Below are positions 17,967 through 29,333 of a stretch of DNA of 64,000 nucleotides, one piece after another. Within the stretch, counting starts at the first letter, position 1; every line of letters begins with the position of its first letter. The position numbers and the translations under genes are program-made. The notes beneath the pieces were generated by a model, which did no database searches, was not told the DNA's origin, and saw only the letters and a program-made list of their open reading frames with translations. Origin of the DNA: Agapetus fuscipes (lineage: Eukaryota > Arthropoda > Insecta > Trichoptera > Glossosomatidae); contig OX637335.1 of the NCBI GenBank assembly GCA_951799405.1, positions 19,224,342 to 19,288,341 on the forward strand, in the 5' to 3' direction.

Positions 17967-18196
17967 CAAAAAAAAAATTGGAAATTTCTGCAAAGAATAC
18001 GAATTATTTAAAGTCAACCTACATTGGTATAGTATCATTAATTTGATATGGAATTTACATATTATAATGTAGATGTTTTGAAAATATAAGCTGCGGAATC
18101 GACACCAAATTAAACCTTGATCAGGATAGAATACAGCTAGATAAGCTTAGTTACACAATATTACAAAATCTATTTGCAGAATTCTACAGACACCAC
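17967..18196. other. Unique sequence
   Basis: Nothing recognised. Confidence 0.5.
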
Positions 18197-18450
18197 GTTA
18201 ACTCAGTGCTTGTTTGCCTTATCTCCTATATAGGTTATTTCACATGAACAATGTTTGTATGTGTAAGTTACTGGACCAATGTGTCTAATGAATGCTAGAA
18301 AGTGATTTTTAAAATATTAAAAACAACTCTCACATTATCGTGTTTCACATTTTTTTCTTAGCTCAGATTGTGTAGAATGTGATTCTTAAGACAATGTCAT
18401 CTTTGAATCAATTGCTTGATACGCCAAACAAGCTCTGGGGGGTGGACTAG
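18197..18450 (+). mobile_element. Family F MITE, complete
   Basis: 'ctcagtgcttgtttgcc' to 'gccaaacaagctctggg'. Best preserved internal words 'actctcacattatcgtg' and 'agctcagattgtgtagaat'. Confidence 0.87.
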
Positions 18451-19182
18451 TAGGAAAGACACGGATTCTTTATGTATTTTGTACGGCATTATTTTGTTAG
18501 AGAGTTTGAACAACACGTGAAACTAGATACTTTTCGTATTGATTTACACACGTAAACACTTGTTATTTTTACTGTGACTTCTCCTCACCGAGTATCGATT
18601 GGACTCGGCAGGGACGAGTGCGTCTTCTAACATGATATTCTCTCCACCGCTTCCGTCTTGGAGGTGCTTGACGCAGATTTCTTGTGAGATACTTGGAACA
18701 GAGGTTGAGCAATGCCAGTTTATGCTAAATGCATTATTTTAAACCTGGTTTATTAGCGTATATCTTAATGATTCATATTGTTATGGTTTTACTGGGTTCT
18801 ATTTTAATTAAACTGCAATTATTTATTTTAATATAATTTATTTTACATGGTTTGGTTCACAATTTAAAACAATTGCCAAAAAGCTTCTTGCTCTTTCACG
18901 GCAAAATGCTTGAATCGATTAATCTGCTGATGCAGTCCTTTTATATAGGTACAAAAGAGATCTTCCAGATCATTCAATCTCTCGCTCATACCAGACGCCG
19001 CGCCGTTCTATGCACTACTCCTACACTATCGTACATGTATATGTGCGCGTAGGTACTTTGATTTCATAGTTCGTAACACTCTTGCCATCACACTATAGCC
19101 AGATTGTTCTACCAGCGTGATTAGAATCACGTTTGCACTAATTTTTCCATACGCTCGTAACAATATCATATGTAAGCTTAAT
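18451..19182. other. Unique sequence
   Basis: Non-repetitive; 18,580-18,720 is GC-richer. No supported exon. Confidence 0.45.
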
Positions 19183-19420
19183 TGTCCCTCCAGTGCTTGC
19201 TTGGCTTATCTACCATTTGTTTCAAACATGACGTTTCAATGAACTTTCCTTACAAATCACATTCTACACCACTTGATCAAAGAACAACACGTAAAACATG
19301 TAGATGTACGAGCTGTTTTTAGTATTTTAACAATCAATTTCCAATTTTCGTGCCATAGATTGGTCCAGTACACATGCAAACATTGATGATGGGCAACAAA
19401 CAAGTACTAAGGTGACGAAA
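19183..19420 (-). mobile_element. Family F MITE, complete
   Basis: 'gtccctccagtgcttgc' to 'acaagtactaaggtgacg' inverted ends; 'attggtccagtacacatgc' inside. Confidence 0.85.
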
Positions 19421-19490
19421 TATCTTTTTGATTTCACACGAGAGTACTTAAGTTGTACTTTTATTTTTAAATAGATTTGTGACTAGAAAT

Positions 19491-19718
19491 GCAATTCACC
19501 AACCTATTCTTCCTGGCCAGAAACAGGTATTTATATCATCAATTGATAAATAATTCATTATTGTTTATTTCAATGAATTATTAATTAATAAATACCAAAT
19601 AACATCTGTTGAACCAGGGTTAAAGTTATGGTCGAATGACCAGAGCGGGGATCGAACCAACGTTATTCGATTCCAAATACGTTAGAAAAATCCGCCCGCT
19701 TGCCCCCTCGGCCATAAC
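19491..19718 (-). mobile_element. SINE-K, tRNA-derived
   Basis: On the - strand the head is 'ggccgaggggg-caagcgg', with a long insertion before the B box 'ggttcgatcccc', resembling a class II (Leu/Ser-like) tRNA. The body ends in 'ggtgaattgc'. The second copy, at 27,011-27,250, is inserted in a C element. Confidence 0.82.
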
Positions 19719-20142
19719 ATGTAACATAACTTTATGGTAAACGTTTTTTTCAGTGTTACAAACAAAAACCTCAATAATTTTATTAAAGACATAATAAGCT
19801 CTTGTATAAGAAGAGAAAATAAAAGCCTACTCATTCAGCAATCAGAAAATCTATCCACATCCCACGAAAATGTTAAACCACGGGTACTTTCTTAATTACC
19901 TGTGAAAAAAAAGGTATCCCAGGCGTTTGAAGATAAAACGGAAGAAGTGGCATAAAAAATGTGCAGTTTAAATTAAATTATATTTTTGAAAAATCACTTT
20001 TCTGGTCGATATATTTTCATTATCCTTTTTTTATTCAATCATACAGCATTGAGCAATCTGTTTAACTTCTTGTTGTGAATTCAGGTACTTTTTGTTCTGC
20101 AAAAAGATACGTTGCTAGCAGCGAAGTGAGTATAATTTCCCG
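19719..20142. other. Unique AT-rich sequence
   Basis: Nothing recognised. Confidence 0.5.
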
Positions 20143-20235
20143 ATATTTTCATCATCGCGCTGAAGAAGCTCATCGCAAATATGTACAAAACGTCCCGAAG
20201 CTTCAGTTTCGATAGACAACAGATCCTGAAAAAAA
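20143..20235 (+). repeat. Family E repeat
   Basis: 'cgctgaagaagctcatcg', then 'aaaacgtcccgaagcttc', 'gacaacagatcctg'. Matches 42,044-42,200 (+) and 54,700-54,828 (-). Confidence 0.75.
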
Positions 20236-20613
20236 GGCTCCCGTGGCAACCGAGTCTTCTTCTTTCTCTTTCACTTACATAACTTTGTGAAAAATAAATC
20301 CATGTCTCTTTGTGGCACGTGCCAGATTTAAAAAAAACTTTCATAACACATCTTGAACCCTAAAAATTCATAAATTCATTTTCTTACAAATATGAAGTAA
20401 TTTAAAAACATCAAAGTCCAATATTTGTTTAACAAGTAAAGTAAGTTGAAAAACATGTTTTTTTTTTCAATATACAGAGTGTAAACATTACTTCAAAAAA
20501 ACAAAAATCAAGTTACTAGGGCCTTTATTTGGGTACACCTGGCATATCAAGCGTCAACTCTGTCTTGTTTATTTTCAAAAGACCATGTCGTGTCTCCTTT
20601 ATGATATCATCAG
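20236..20613. other. Unique sequence, presumed intron 5' of the exon
   Basis: The + strand becomes T/C-rich approaching the acceptor at 20,613 ('gtctcctttatgatatcat'). Confidence 0.45.
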
Positions 20614-20729
20614 GTGGGGCCGCGCGCAAGGCCAAAGTGATTCAGATCCCCGAGTTTGTGGGACCCTTGAAAGTTACTCCGGCACTAGGAATCGCAGAAC
20701 AGATAAATATTTACTTCAATGAGCCTAAG
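20614..20729 (+). CDS. Internal coding exon of an unidentified host gene
   Basis: 116 bp flanked by 'atcatcag|gt' (acceptor) and 'cctaag|gtaagg' (near-perfect donor). One frame is open, entering after one base of a split codon and leaving at phase 0. It encodes about 39 residues, including KAKVIQIPEFVGPLKVTPAL and NIYFNEPK. Third positions are clearly GC-richer than the flanks and the exon is not part of any repeat family here. It looks like part of an extracellular or beta-rich domain, but I do not recognise the protein. No partner exon is seen on the same strand, so neighbouring exons probably lie far away or outside the window. Confidence 0.72.
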
Positions 20730-20892
20730 GTAAGGCACCCGTGTACATAAAACAACCCACTTCAGAGATCTTGAGACGGCTCCTTCAATTAGTGAGAGCA
20801 GTTTGAGATTTTTGTCTTAAATGCAGCTCTCTGCTTTGAAACGTAAGTAAAGTGGCTTGAAAAGGTCACTTTATTTTACTTTGTGGTATATG

Positions 20893-21140
20893 ATAGTCCA
20901 GTCGATGACTCCGTTTATAAAATGCTCGCATTACATGCCGAGAGCAAGGGTTCGATCCCCACCGCGGGAGGCAGATATGATTTCCGTTGCGGTGATTATT
21001 TCACCCAAAATAAATACCGGCAAGGTTTACTCAGTCTTCAGAACAAATAAGATCCCCAGTCCCATCGGGAGCTGGGAAATCCCACTTCAAAAATGGTTAG
21101 CGTGAGGCTGGCCCACTTATACGTAAAATAAATAGGTCTT
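20893..21140 (+). repeat. SINE-B copy
   Basis: tRNA-like head 'cagtcgatgactccg...' with B box 'ggttcgatcccc', then 'aataccggcaaggtttactc', 'atcgggagctgg' and 'gttagcgtgaggctggccc'. Confidence 0.85.
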
Positions 21141-22999
21141 GAATCACAACGTTCGACCTCTTCGAGAATAGTGCAGGCAAACAGTAACACTTTATGTGTA
21201 GGTTATTCGCGTTTGCATATCGTAGATTAAAATAATGTTGTACGATATAAGGATGAATTAATTGGTAAAATAAGGGAAATATGTTGTGAAAAATATACAA
21301 CTGAACTACACGCACTGTATGTGGTTCAGGCTTTGATGTGGTTCAGTCAATAAACTAAGAATATAAAAATGTGTGTACACTTGACATGTTTGTTTGAGAG
21401 CCGTCATGTCCCGAAGGCGTTACCTTATTAGTTGCCAAAAAATAACGCTTGGTCCATGTTATGAACATCAAAGATTAGATGCTTTTCCTTTTGCTCAAGC
21501 GCTGCAAGCAGTGTTGGTACGGTGAATGATACTCGTGATATTCAGAGGCAATCAATGATCTTCATCGCACTTTAAATGACATTTCTCACAATTTTCTAAA
21601 GAAAAATATATGGAATGTCACATAATAAACGGTTGGTGTTTTATGATGATAATATTAGAGGAAACGCCAAATGTTTTTTTTTTGGAAAAGCTTATCGTAG
21701 AGAGCTATGCCCTTGAACAAAAAAAAATTAAAGAACAAACTTTCAGCTAATTAACCTCAAATAAAGCTCCCCGGAGTCCACAATATCTTTAACTTTGGAA
21801 TTAGCCATCGAGATTGCGGGGAGAGATTCGGAAATTAAATTCCAACTTTGTTACTTGGCGGGTAGATTTTTCCAAATGCGTATCTCCTCCCGCGTTTTTT
21901 TTATCGGATTAATCGAGTACTAAACTCAATTACTGTCTGATTGGTTATTTGCATACCAAGATACCCGGCCGGTGTAACTGTTCGTGACTCTGAGCTGGTA
22001 TCTGAAGGAAATCTATTCGTATTTCTTACTAATGTGACTTACAGACGGTCGCTCAAAATTCAACAATTTCGACTGTCTTCTTCCTCTTTTTAATGGATAA
22101 TTTCTGCTAAGAGCAGGAGCGCCATGTTCTAGTTGATTTAATGTGAGTATTGGAAATATTGGGTAAACTTCTTATTTTTCAACGGCATTCAAAACCAATT
22201 CAAGTTTTGGCCTCTCTAACCTTTTACATCTACCTCCGCCTCTCCTCTAGTTTGTCTCTGTGATAATGAAGTTTGTGAAATCTCTCTAGAAATTGAAATA
22301 TGTTAGATGCTTATATAATTTGTATTGTTAGAGATTGTTCTAGTGTTTGGTCGGATGTTCTGGTAAAGTCTCGCTTGTACCAATTCTCAATGCTCCTTAT
22401 TCTTGCTATAAAATAAGGGTCAGAACGTTCTGTAGAATTCATAGAAGTCAATTGACCATTGAATTGTGCAAGTATAAAGTGAATCTGTTATAATATAATT
22501 GTGCAGTCATAGTTTTTAAATATTTTATTGATGTTTGAAACTCATTGAATCAACTACGTCTGACTATTATCATGCATTTTTGTTTTGAGTGAACTCTCGC
22601 AATTATGTTTCAGCGCCTTTCCATCAGTACTGAAAGGGTTAACACGCAAAACTGTTGAATGTTTAGGGGTTGTTTGTAGCGGACAGAAGGTGAATCTATT
22701 CGGATTTCTAAGTAAAATATATGAACCGGATTCTTGTCTTATTACATCTCAATTGCCTTTAAAATTATAACGAGGAAACCAATTTGGGAAGTGATTCGTT
22801 TAATGCCAGCACCGCACGCGAGCCCAAATAGTCATTTTCAAACTAATCTGTTTTTCAGTGACTTGAGGAATCTACGCGTTTTTACGGAAGTAGAATAAAA
22901 CTTTAGAAATGTATATTTCAAACTGTTAGAAGCTCATAATTAAAGTCGTAATATTGTAAATTTATAATTCATTTAAACAAAAAAATAAATTATAATTTG
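21141..22999. other. Unique sequence with a conserved-looking block
   Basis: 21,770-22,010 is a GC-mixed, non-repetitive stretch with ATTA and TGCAT-type words that could be conserved non-coding DNA. The remainder is AT-rich without recognisable content. A frame at 22,585-22,770 is not convincing. Confidence 0.4.
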
Positions 23000-23115
23000 T
23001 ACGAAGACTAGACTACTTAGACTGCTACTCAAGATGCCTTTTTAGGCAAAAGCGTTATAGCCAAGAAATGAATTGTAAATGAAAATCGGAAATAAACCTG
23101 TTTCTTTGTTCAGAG
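23000..23115 (+). repeat. Family D copy
   Basis: 'ctcaagat-gcct-tttt-aggc-aaaagcg' hairpin motif, followed by an A-rich tail to 'ttgttcagagtat'. Confidence 0.65.
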
Positions 23116-23280
23116 TATTACTTTTTTGGTGTTACTAATATCATATTTGAATTTACAATGTACAATCGACTTAGACTGTGTAAACCACTAAACCCTAAAA
23201 AAATAAAATATTTGTACTAGTTTTTAATAGCAAAAATACAAAACTAACACACACAACAAGCAAAAAAGTATAAGCACAAC

Positions 23281-23865
23281 AAATCTATAATCTTAGTGGC
23301 AATTATAACATTAAAGAAACCTATAAGCAGGCACATACAATGCAGCATGTGGTCCAGATGCAGCAATTTCGCGCCTACACATGCTGTATCTGTACCTACA
23401 ACACCTTCTCTCAGGGTCAGTCTCCCCTCCACTGACCCACGCCCTGTATGTCCATCCCATCCGGGGATGTGTCACAGGACTCGCATGCAAAAGTTATGTG
23501 AGATACGAGTGGCAGAAGGCCCTCCCGAGAAGCTACACTTTCCCAAGTGTTTGCACAAAGCAAAGGAGGCTCAAAAATCACTGAAAGGTTATAGCCGTGA
23601 GGGTTTGGGGCTCGAGGATTTTAAATTTACAAACAAAAATGCAAAGTGATTCTGAGCGTCTTAACATGTGACTTAAGGCCTAAATTCGAAATGTTACTAC
23701 TGAAACTGTTCGGGAGGTGCTCTCCTGACTAAGTGGCCAACCACCATAGAGGTGGGAAAGGACCTACAGTATAAAAACCTAATCTCAAATGAACATACAC
23801 CCTGCAACTTTTGCACGACCTTCCCTGAAACATGGGTGGCATTGGCAAAGGAAAGTAATAAAGTA
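23281..23865 (-). repeat. Family C split by a 359-bp insertion
   Basis: C runs 23,281-23,403 ('atctataatctta', 'cgcctacacatgctg') and resumes at 23,763 ('cctacagtataaaaacc', 'gcacgaccttccctgaaac'). 'acctaca' is duplicated at both junctions. Confidence 0.78.
23404..23762. mobile_element. Unidentified GC-rich insert in a C element
   Basis: About 359 bp between 'acctaca' duplications. A + frame (23,296-23,649) stays open across most of it (PTTPSLRVSLPSTDPRP, then a lysine-rich end FKFTNKNAK). No RT, transposase or known domain is visible. It could be a non-autonomous element or an inserted cDNA piece. Confidence 0.5.
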
Positions 23866-24351
23866 ATAGAAACTTGAAAAAATTAAAATAGCATAAAAAG
23901 AATATTAATAAAATTAAGTGTTATCATTTTTATACATGAACAATATTTCACGAAATAATAAAAGTAATGAGCTACAAATGGAACAAACAAAAAATAATTT
24001 GTGCTGAAAAATTTATTGTGTACAAAAATCAAATGGAAGAATATTCCGTTTCACCCGGTTTAATCATGATAATTGAGCCGGAAAAATATTCAATTCCATT
24101 AAATTAATTCATCGAATCGAACAAATTGCCATTGCGTATTGTTAAACAACGAATTATTTAAGTAAGTACTTGAATGAATCATTCTCAAAGAAAATTGTTA
24201 AAAAGATTTTTTTCAGTAATGTGAATTTTTTTCTCATCTGTGTTATCAACGCGGTGTAAAATTTATTTATCTAGATTTATTCTTTTTTTTTTCGATCAAG
24301 CTGTCATTGACGAGGTTGCAGATAAAAATAAAAACAATATAACAAAGACAT
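23866..24351. other. AT-rich unique sequence
   Basis: Nothing recognised. Confidence 0.5.
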
Positions 24352-24845
24352 TCACAGCAGCTCGTAAGATATCCAACATATTTAATGTACGATTAAACAG
24401 CGCAACAAAATGTCAGTATTTGATTTCATTCAAACGGTTAATTTAGTTTCCAAAATTTATCATTTTTTATTTCAATTTGTGACTAAAAGAAAATTATAGA
24501 AATGAATCTGCACACAGCTCGTGAGCTAACCAAGAAACTTCGTGCCCGATTGAACAGCCCAGCAAAATGTCAATGTTTTTTTTCTTTCGAACAGTTAATT
24601 TAGTTTATTTATAATAATGTCTTATCAACTTTTTTTTTTTTTTTTGTCAGACTATGAGTTAATAATCTATTATATTATTATTATAGATTATTAACTCATA
24701 GTCTGACAAAAAAAAAATCTTCACTCAGCATGTGTACCTATGAGCTAATGGTAAAAGTATTTTTTAAATGCAACTAAACAGAGCAGCAAATTGTCAATGT
24801 GTCTATATTTACTTTCCAAATGGGGGTAATTTAAGCTGTTTTTCT
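24352..24845 (+). repeat. Diverged tandem repeat, three units
   Basis: Units start near 24,352, 24,516 and 24,723. Shared words in order: 'cagcagctcgt/cacagctcgtgagct/cagcatgtgt...gagct', 'gattaaacagcgcaac/gattgaacagcccagc/actaaacagagcagc', 'aaatgtcaatgt', 'cggttaatttag'. A hairpin lies between units 2 and 3. There may be a fourth, weaker unit near 24,940. Confidence 0.75.
24636..24717. repeat. Perfect hairpin, 35-bp arms
   Basis: Arms 24,636-24,670 and 24,683-24,717 are exact reverse complements (core 'gtcagactatgagttaata'), with a 12-nt AT loop and T-run/A-run at the outer ends. Confidence 0.95.
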
Positions 24846-25130
24846 TATGTTCCTGTATTTTTGCAACGCAACTGAATTATTACTCTATTTTTTAATGTCT
24901 ATCATTTGTTTTAAATTAAAAGAAGAATTGATAACAACAATTAGAGCAGAATTTAAATTAAAGCACATTCAGCGTCAATGTTATACACTAAATAAATAAA
25001 TAGATAAAAAATAAAAAATACTAAAAATGAATCTAATGCTTAAATTTCGTGCTTATACCTTACAGGATGTGGAACCCTACATTACTCTTTTGAAAGGAAA
25101 AAAAACCTGAATCGATGACCCGTTGTCTAA
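24846..25130. other. AT-rich sequence
   Basis: Nothing beyond the possible fourth tandem unit near 24,940. Confidence 0.5.
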
Positions 25131-25390
25131 TCGTCACTTAAGTGCTTGTTTGTATTATCTCCAACAGAGGAAATTTCAAATAAGCAATGCTAACATGTGT
25201 GCTGGATCTATGTGTATTGTGAATATGGAAAAAATATTTTTTAAATATATAAAAACAACTCGATCGTGATCGTGCTCTACGTCTTTTTCTTCAGCTCAGA
25301 TTGTGCAGAATGTGATTCCTTGGTAACTAATAGTTAAACATCATCATTGAATCAAAAAGTGGATAAGCCAACCAACCACTGGGAGGACGC
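25131..25390 (+). mobile_element. Family F MITE, complete
   Basis: 'cgtcacttaagtgcttg' to 'ccaaccactgggaggacg'; 'cagctcagattgtgcagaa' inside. Confidence 0.86.
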
Positions 25391-26979
25391 AATCGGAAAT
25401 CATTTTCAATTGTAGCTAACTTACGAATTGTATGCAGATCTATTACTTGATTTTCCGAATTTGTATCAGTTTTCACTTGACTGAAAAAAAAACTGTTTTT
25501 TTAATATAAAATTCCCCACGTCGCGTCGATAAATGCATCGCGTTTGGCAAATAAATTTGTTTTCATTTGAAATTATTGTTATCAATTGCAGTGTGGGATA
25601 TGATAATTGAACGATTTCAATAATAGATTGGTTTTGTGAAAAAATGAGTTATTGCTTTTTATTTATGGCTCCGCCATGCATGAAACTCGCATTTAGCGAA
25701 TGAGTTATTGTCACAGTTCTTGCACAATATTTATCGGAATTATTTGCAATCGGATTGATTAATTTTTAAAAAGGAAACTAAAAATATTTCTGTTTTTTTT
25801 TCAGTTTTTTTCTATTTTTGTAAAAAATGTAGGTTTTTTATGAACAAACATTTTTTAACATTTATAAATAATTTGCAAATTAAAATTAAAATTCATATCG
25901 TTTTTGTCCTAATATCGTTTTTCAGATTTTCGGACACCATACGTTGTATATTTGTAATGAATAATGCTCTGTAAAAATTGTGAATTTACTCCAAAATGAA
26001 GAAGCAAAATTACACCATTTTTTGTCTCTCGTTTTAAATTTGCGAAATTTGGCCAACTCTAAAATCATGTTCTACGTACATAAATAATTAAACTTAGATT
26101 GTTTTTATTTTCTTGTAATATTTTACATGACTGGTCATATATTACATTTAATATTGCGCGACTTAAATAAAATGTTAACAAATAAAAGTTTATTATAACT
26201 ATTTCATTAGTATTTCATTATTGTATGAAGTATGTGTGTATTTATTTCACTAGTTTGAGATGTAGAAGTGTCAAAACAATTTATTTTTAATGTCAGTAAA
26301 CCGTCATATTATTGAATTTTCTTTTCTTGGCTAACACGGTCATTAAATTTGTACGTACAACACTAGATCATTGGGCAGAAGATACACTGTGTGAATTTAC
26401 AATATGGAGGTCATAATCGAGAAAACATTATTTAAAACTGCATATTCTCAAAAATATATTTAATATTATGTTTTATTGATGCTTTCTTGCTTGAATGGGA
26501 TGATTCCCTTAGGCATTAAAAAAACAAAATTTCCAAGTAAGAAACGAGATTTATTTGGTTCAACTTTAAACAAGGCTGCACCCTCGGAGGCCCGTGAGAA
26601 ACGGGGTGAAAAAAATATTCCAAAAAAAATCTAACAGTTTTCAGATTAGAAAAGAGAGCCAGTCACATTGTAATAGTAAAATATTACCTATTTTCTTACG
26701 TCCAGCACTAAATCTTGTCCCGCGCTGACAGTGCGCCCCATTAGTTTTCGCCTATAAGTCTTGGTTACACGAACTGTTCAACAGTTACCCCTATATGGTC
26801 AAAGGCAAACGCCCTGTGGGATCAGCTCCAAGTCCGACGATGGATTTTTGTTTTTTGTCTTTTTTCTCTACATCTTTACAATGGTTAATAATGCATTTTG
26901 TTGTAGGAGTTTTTGAAAATAGAGAAGTCATGAATGTAATTTTGTTTAGGGCTGAACAGTACATATTCATTACAAATAA
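25391..26979. other. Unique AT-rich DNA with a conserved-looking block
   Basis: 25,500-25,770 is a non-repetitive island with homeodomain- and Sox-type words (ATTGTTATCAATTG, TGATAATTGA) and a repeated 'aatgagttattg' (about 25,644 and 25,699). The rest is AT-rich without recognised features. Confidence 0.4.
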
Positions 26980-27487
26980 TAATAATCTAAGTTGCAAAGA
27001 TATATAAACATTTTTTTTGCAATTCACCAGCCTTTTCTGCCTGGCCAGAAACAGGTATTAATATCATCAATTAATAAGAAATTATTATTAATTTTAATAA
27101 ATTATTAACTAAAAATTATCCAATTACATCTGTTGAACCAGGGTCAAAGTTATGGTCAAATGACCCAAACGGGGATCGAACCAACGTTATTCCATTCCAA
27201 ACACGCTAGAACGATCGGCCCACTTGGCCCCCTCGGCCATAACACCGACGACATTTAAAGTTTATGTAAGAACATTCCCACAAACAGGCACGTGTCAATT
27301 CGCGCTTACATATGTATGCTGCATGTGTACTTATCATTAAAAAAAAAACCTCAAATGAACATAAGCCCTCTAAAGCTAAGTAACTCTTGCCGACTTCCCC
27401 TGAATCAGGGGTGGTATTGGTAAAGTGAATCATTTTGTACAGCATGGGTGGTCAGCCTCATACCAACCTATAAGTCAAAGGATACTG
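26980..27487 (-). repeat. Family C split by a SINE-K insertion
   Basis: The C tail 'taatctaagttgcaaagat' is at 26,983-27,010. C resumes at 27,251 and runs to 'acctataagtcaaagg' at 27,479. 'acattt' is duplicated at 27,007-27,012 and 27,251-27,256. Confidence 0.86.
27011..27250 (-). mobile_element. SINE-K inserted in family C
   Basis: The - strand order is a tRNA-like head ('ggccgaggggg', B box 'ggttcgatcccc'), a body ending 'gaattgc', and an 8-nt A-run (T-run on +). Same structure as 19,491-19,718. Confidence 0.88.
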
Positions 27488-28473
27488 ATTTTTAACATAA
27501 TAAAAAACATATTTTATCAGAACTCCTCAAAAAGGATTCTTAGAATTTTTTATCGAAGAAAGAAGAAACAATTCTGTTTAAAAACGGCACATATGAAAGA
27601 AAGAAAAAAACTTAGTGTGGGCTAACCATTTTTGAATGCCTATGTTTTTTTCGGGCTTAAAAAATACTGTGTCTAAAAGTATCCCAATTTTTCGTCTTAC
27701 ACCTTGAAAATCTGATTTAGTTTTCAAATAGAGAACGTACCTTAGTTTTTTATGTTAATGGTTATCGATCAATTATTTATTCATCCTTGGAATTAAAAAA
27801 CAAAAACATATTTATTTACCTGCAACCAGTTGAAACGAAAAAGTCTAAGTACATATCATACACCATCAATACATTTCTAAATTTCATTGAATTACGAGTA
27901 TACTCCGTGGTCGTTGTAAGTCATTTCAAACTTGTAACAAGATTCCTGCATTTCTACACCTTTAATCCATCTCAAAGTCATGTAAAGGCACCGAGAGGAC
28001 TCTCATCTCGGCGGCTGGAGCTGCCTCAGTATGTGCCTAGACACGTCTCTACTCTCATGGGGCGCGCTAGCAAGTAATTTACTGTCCTCGTGGTAATTTA
28101 TCACCGTGTCTCCATTGTGTTTCGGTTATTTTATGGTCGAATCAGCCTAGGTGTCGGCATTAGCAACCTGCTTAAGCGGGGATAGTGGACAGTCTGGTAG
28201 AATGTGTGCGTTGTCGACGTGCTCCACTGTCTTAATTTTTAAACTCTTTTTTCTCCACTGCGGTTTATGAGACTTTTTTTTTTTTCCTTTTCTTTGTGGC
28301 CTATGTCACATATATCCATTTTTTTCTTGTGACTTGTGAATTATCAATGATTAACCTTTTTTGGGATACTTTTGATTTTTTGGTCATCCTATGGTCTCCA
28401 ATTTAGTGTTTTATTTATTCACAGGTCACTGTCTTCTGAATCCACTAGAAATATTTGCCATTTCAGCTCGCAG
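27488..28473. other. Unique sequence
   Basis: 27,960-28,240 is GC-richer (a + frame ends at 28,077) but has no recognisable product or repeat match. The rest is AT-rich. Confidence 0.45.
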
Positions 28474-28612
28474 CTTTTCGCAACTACACAGCTACACATA
28501 TAGTGTAACTTCTTGCCTGCGTTATTCCTGAAGGGGTCGCATGTGGCGATTCGGGACCTGTTTATTTTTACGGGCAAGGGGGCCGGCCTCACACCAACCT
28601 AATAGCTCAAAT
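28474..28612 (-). repeat. SINE-B 3' half
   Basis: 'gctacacatatagtgtaac', 'gaaggggtcgcatgtggcg', 'gggcaagggggccggcctc', matching the tail half of SINE-B in reverse. Confidence 0.8.
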
Positions 28613-28819
28613 AACTTTAACTTTAGTCTTCTACCATTTTCAGAATTTTTGCGTATCGTTTTCTGTCACTTTATTCAGAACCCAGCACTTATCATTCTAT
28701 GAATTGTTCTATTTATATAAGTTAGTTTTATTTATGTGTATGTAATCTTTTTGTCTGTTTTTTGTCTTACCAATACAACGAAGAGTAAACATCCCATTTT
28801 TTTTAAGCAAATAACGTGC

Positions 28820-29082
28820 TATCTAAATCTAAATCTAAATCTAAGCTGCAAAGATATGTATCATTTGAGATTCATATTAAATGCATTCCCACAAGCAGAC
28901 ATGCATAATTTCGCGCTTACACATGCTGCATGTGGACCTACAATATAAAAACCCCAATCTCAAATGAACATAAGCCCTGCAACTCTTGCCGACCTTCCCT
29001 GAAGCAGGTGTGACATTGGCAAAGTGAACCATTTTTTACAGTATGGGTGGTCAGCCGCATACCAACCTATCAGTCAAGGAGT
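28820..29082 (-). repeat. Family C, full length
   Basis: The 3' tail is a clear run of 'aaatct' units on + (TTTAGA on the - strand). The 5' start is at 'cctatcagtcaagga'. One of the best copies. Confidence 0.92.
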
Positions 29083-29183
29083 ACAAGCAATTAATACAAT
29101 CAAATATATAAAACAAATAAATTCTAAGCAATTAAACAGTAATCATTGGTGTAATACATGAAGCTTGACCTTACAACTTTTTA

Positions 29184-29333
29184 CTTAGTGCTTACCAGCT
29201 ACCACTAATAACTCACCACTTGCCACTTTCCACTCATCACTCATCACTCACTACTTACCACTCACCACTTACCACTTACCACTTGCCACTTGCAACTAAC
29301 CACTTACAACTTACCACTTACCAAATTTCTAAA
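29184..29333. repeat. Minisatellite of 7-bp CCACTTA-like units
   Basis: About twenty tandem imperfect units (ccactta, ccacttg, tcactca, acttacc). Confidence 0.92.

Noticed and set aside
23296..23649. 117-codon frame as a host gene
   Set aside because: It spans the border between a family C repeat and the 359-bp insert, so the start is repeat-derived.
26791..27027. Overlapping frames on both strands
   Set aside because: Both run into a C/SINE-K border and have no domain.
27787..28077. 96-codon frame on the + strand
   Set aside because: N-terminal half is AT-rich low-complexity; no domain, no splice evidence.
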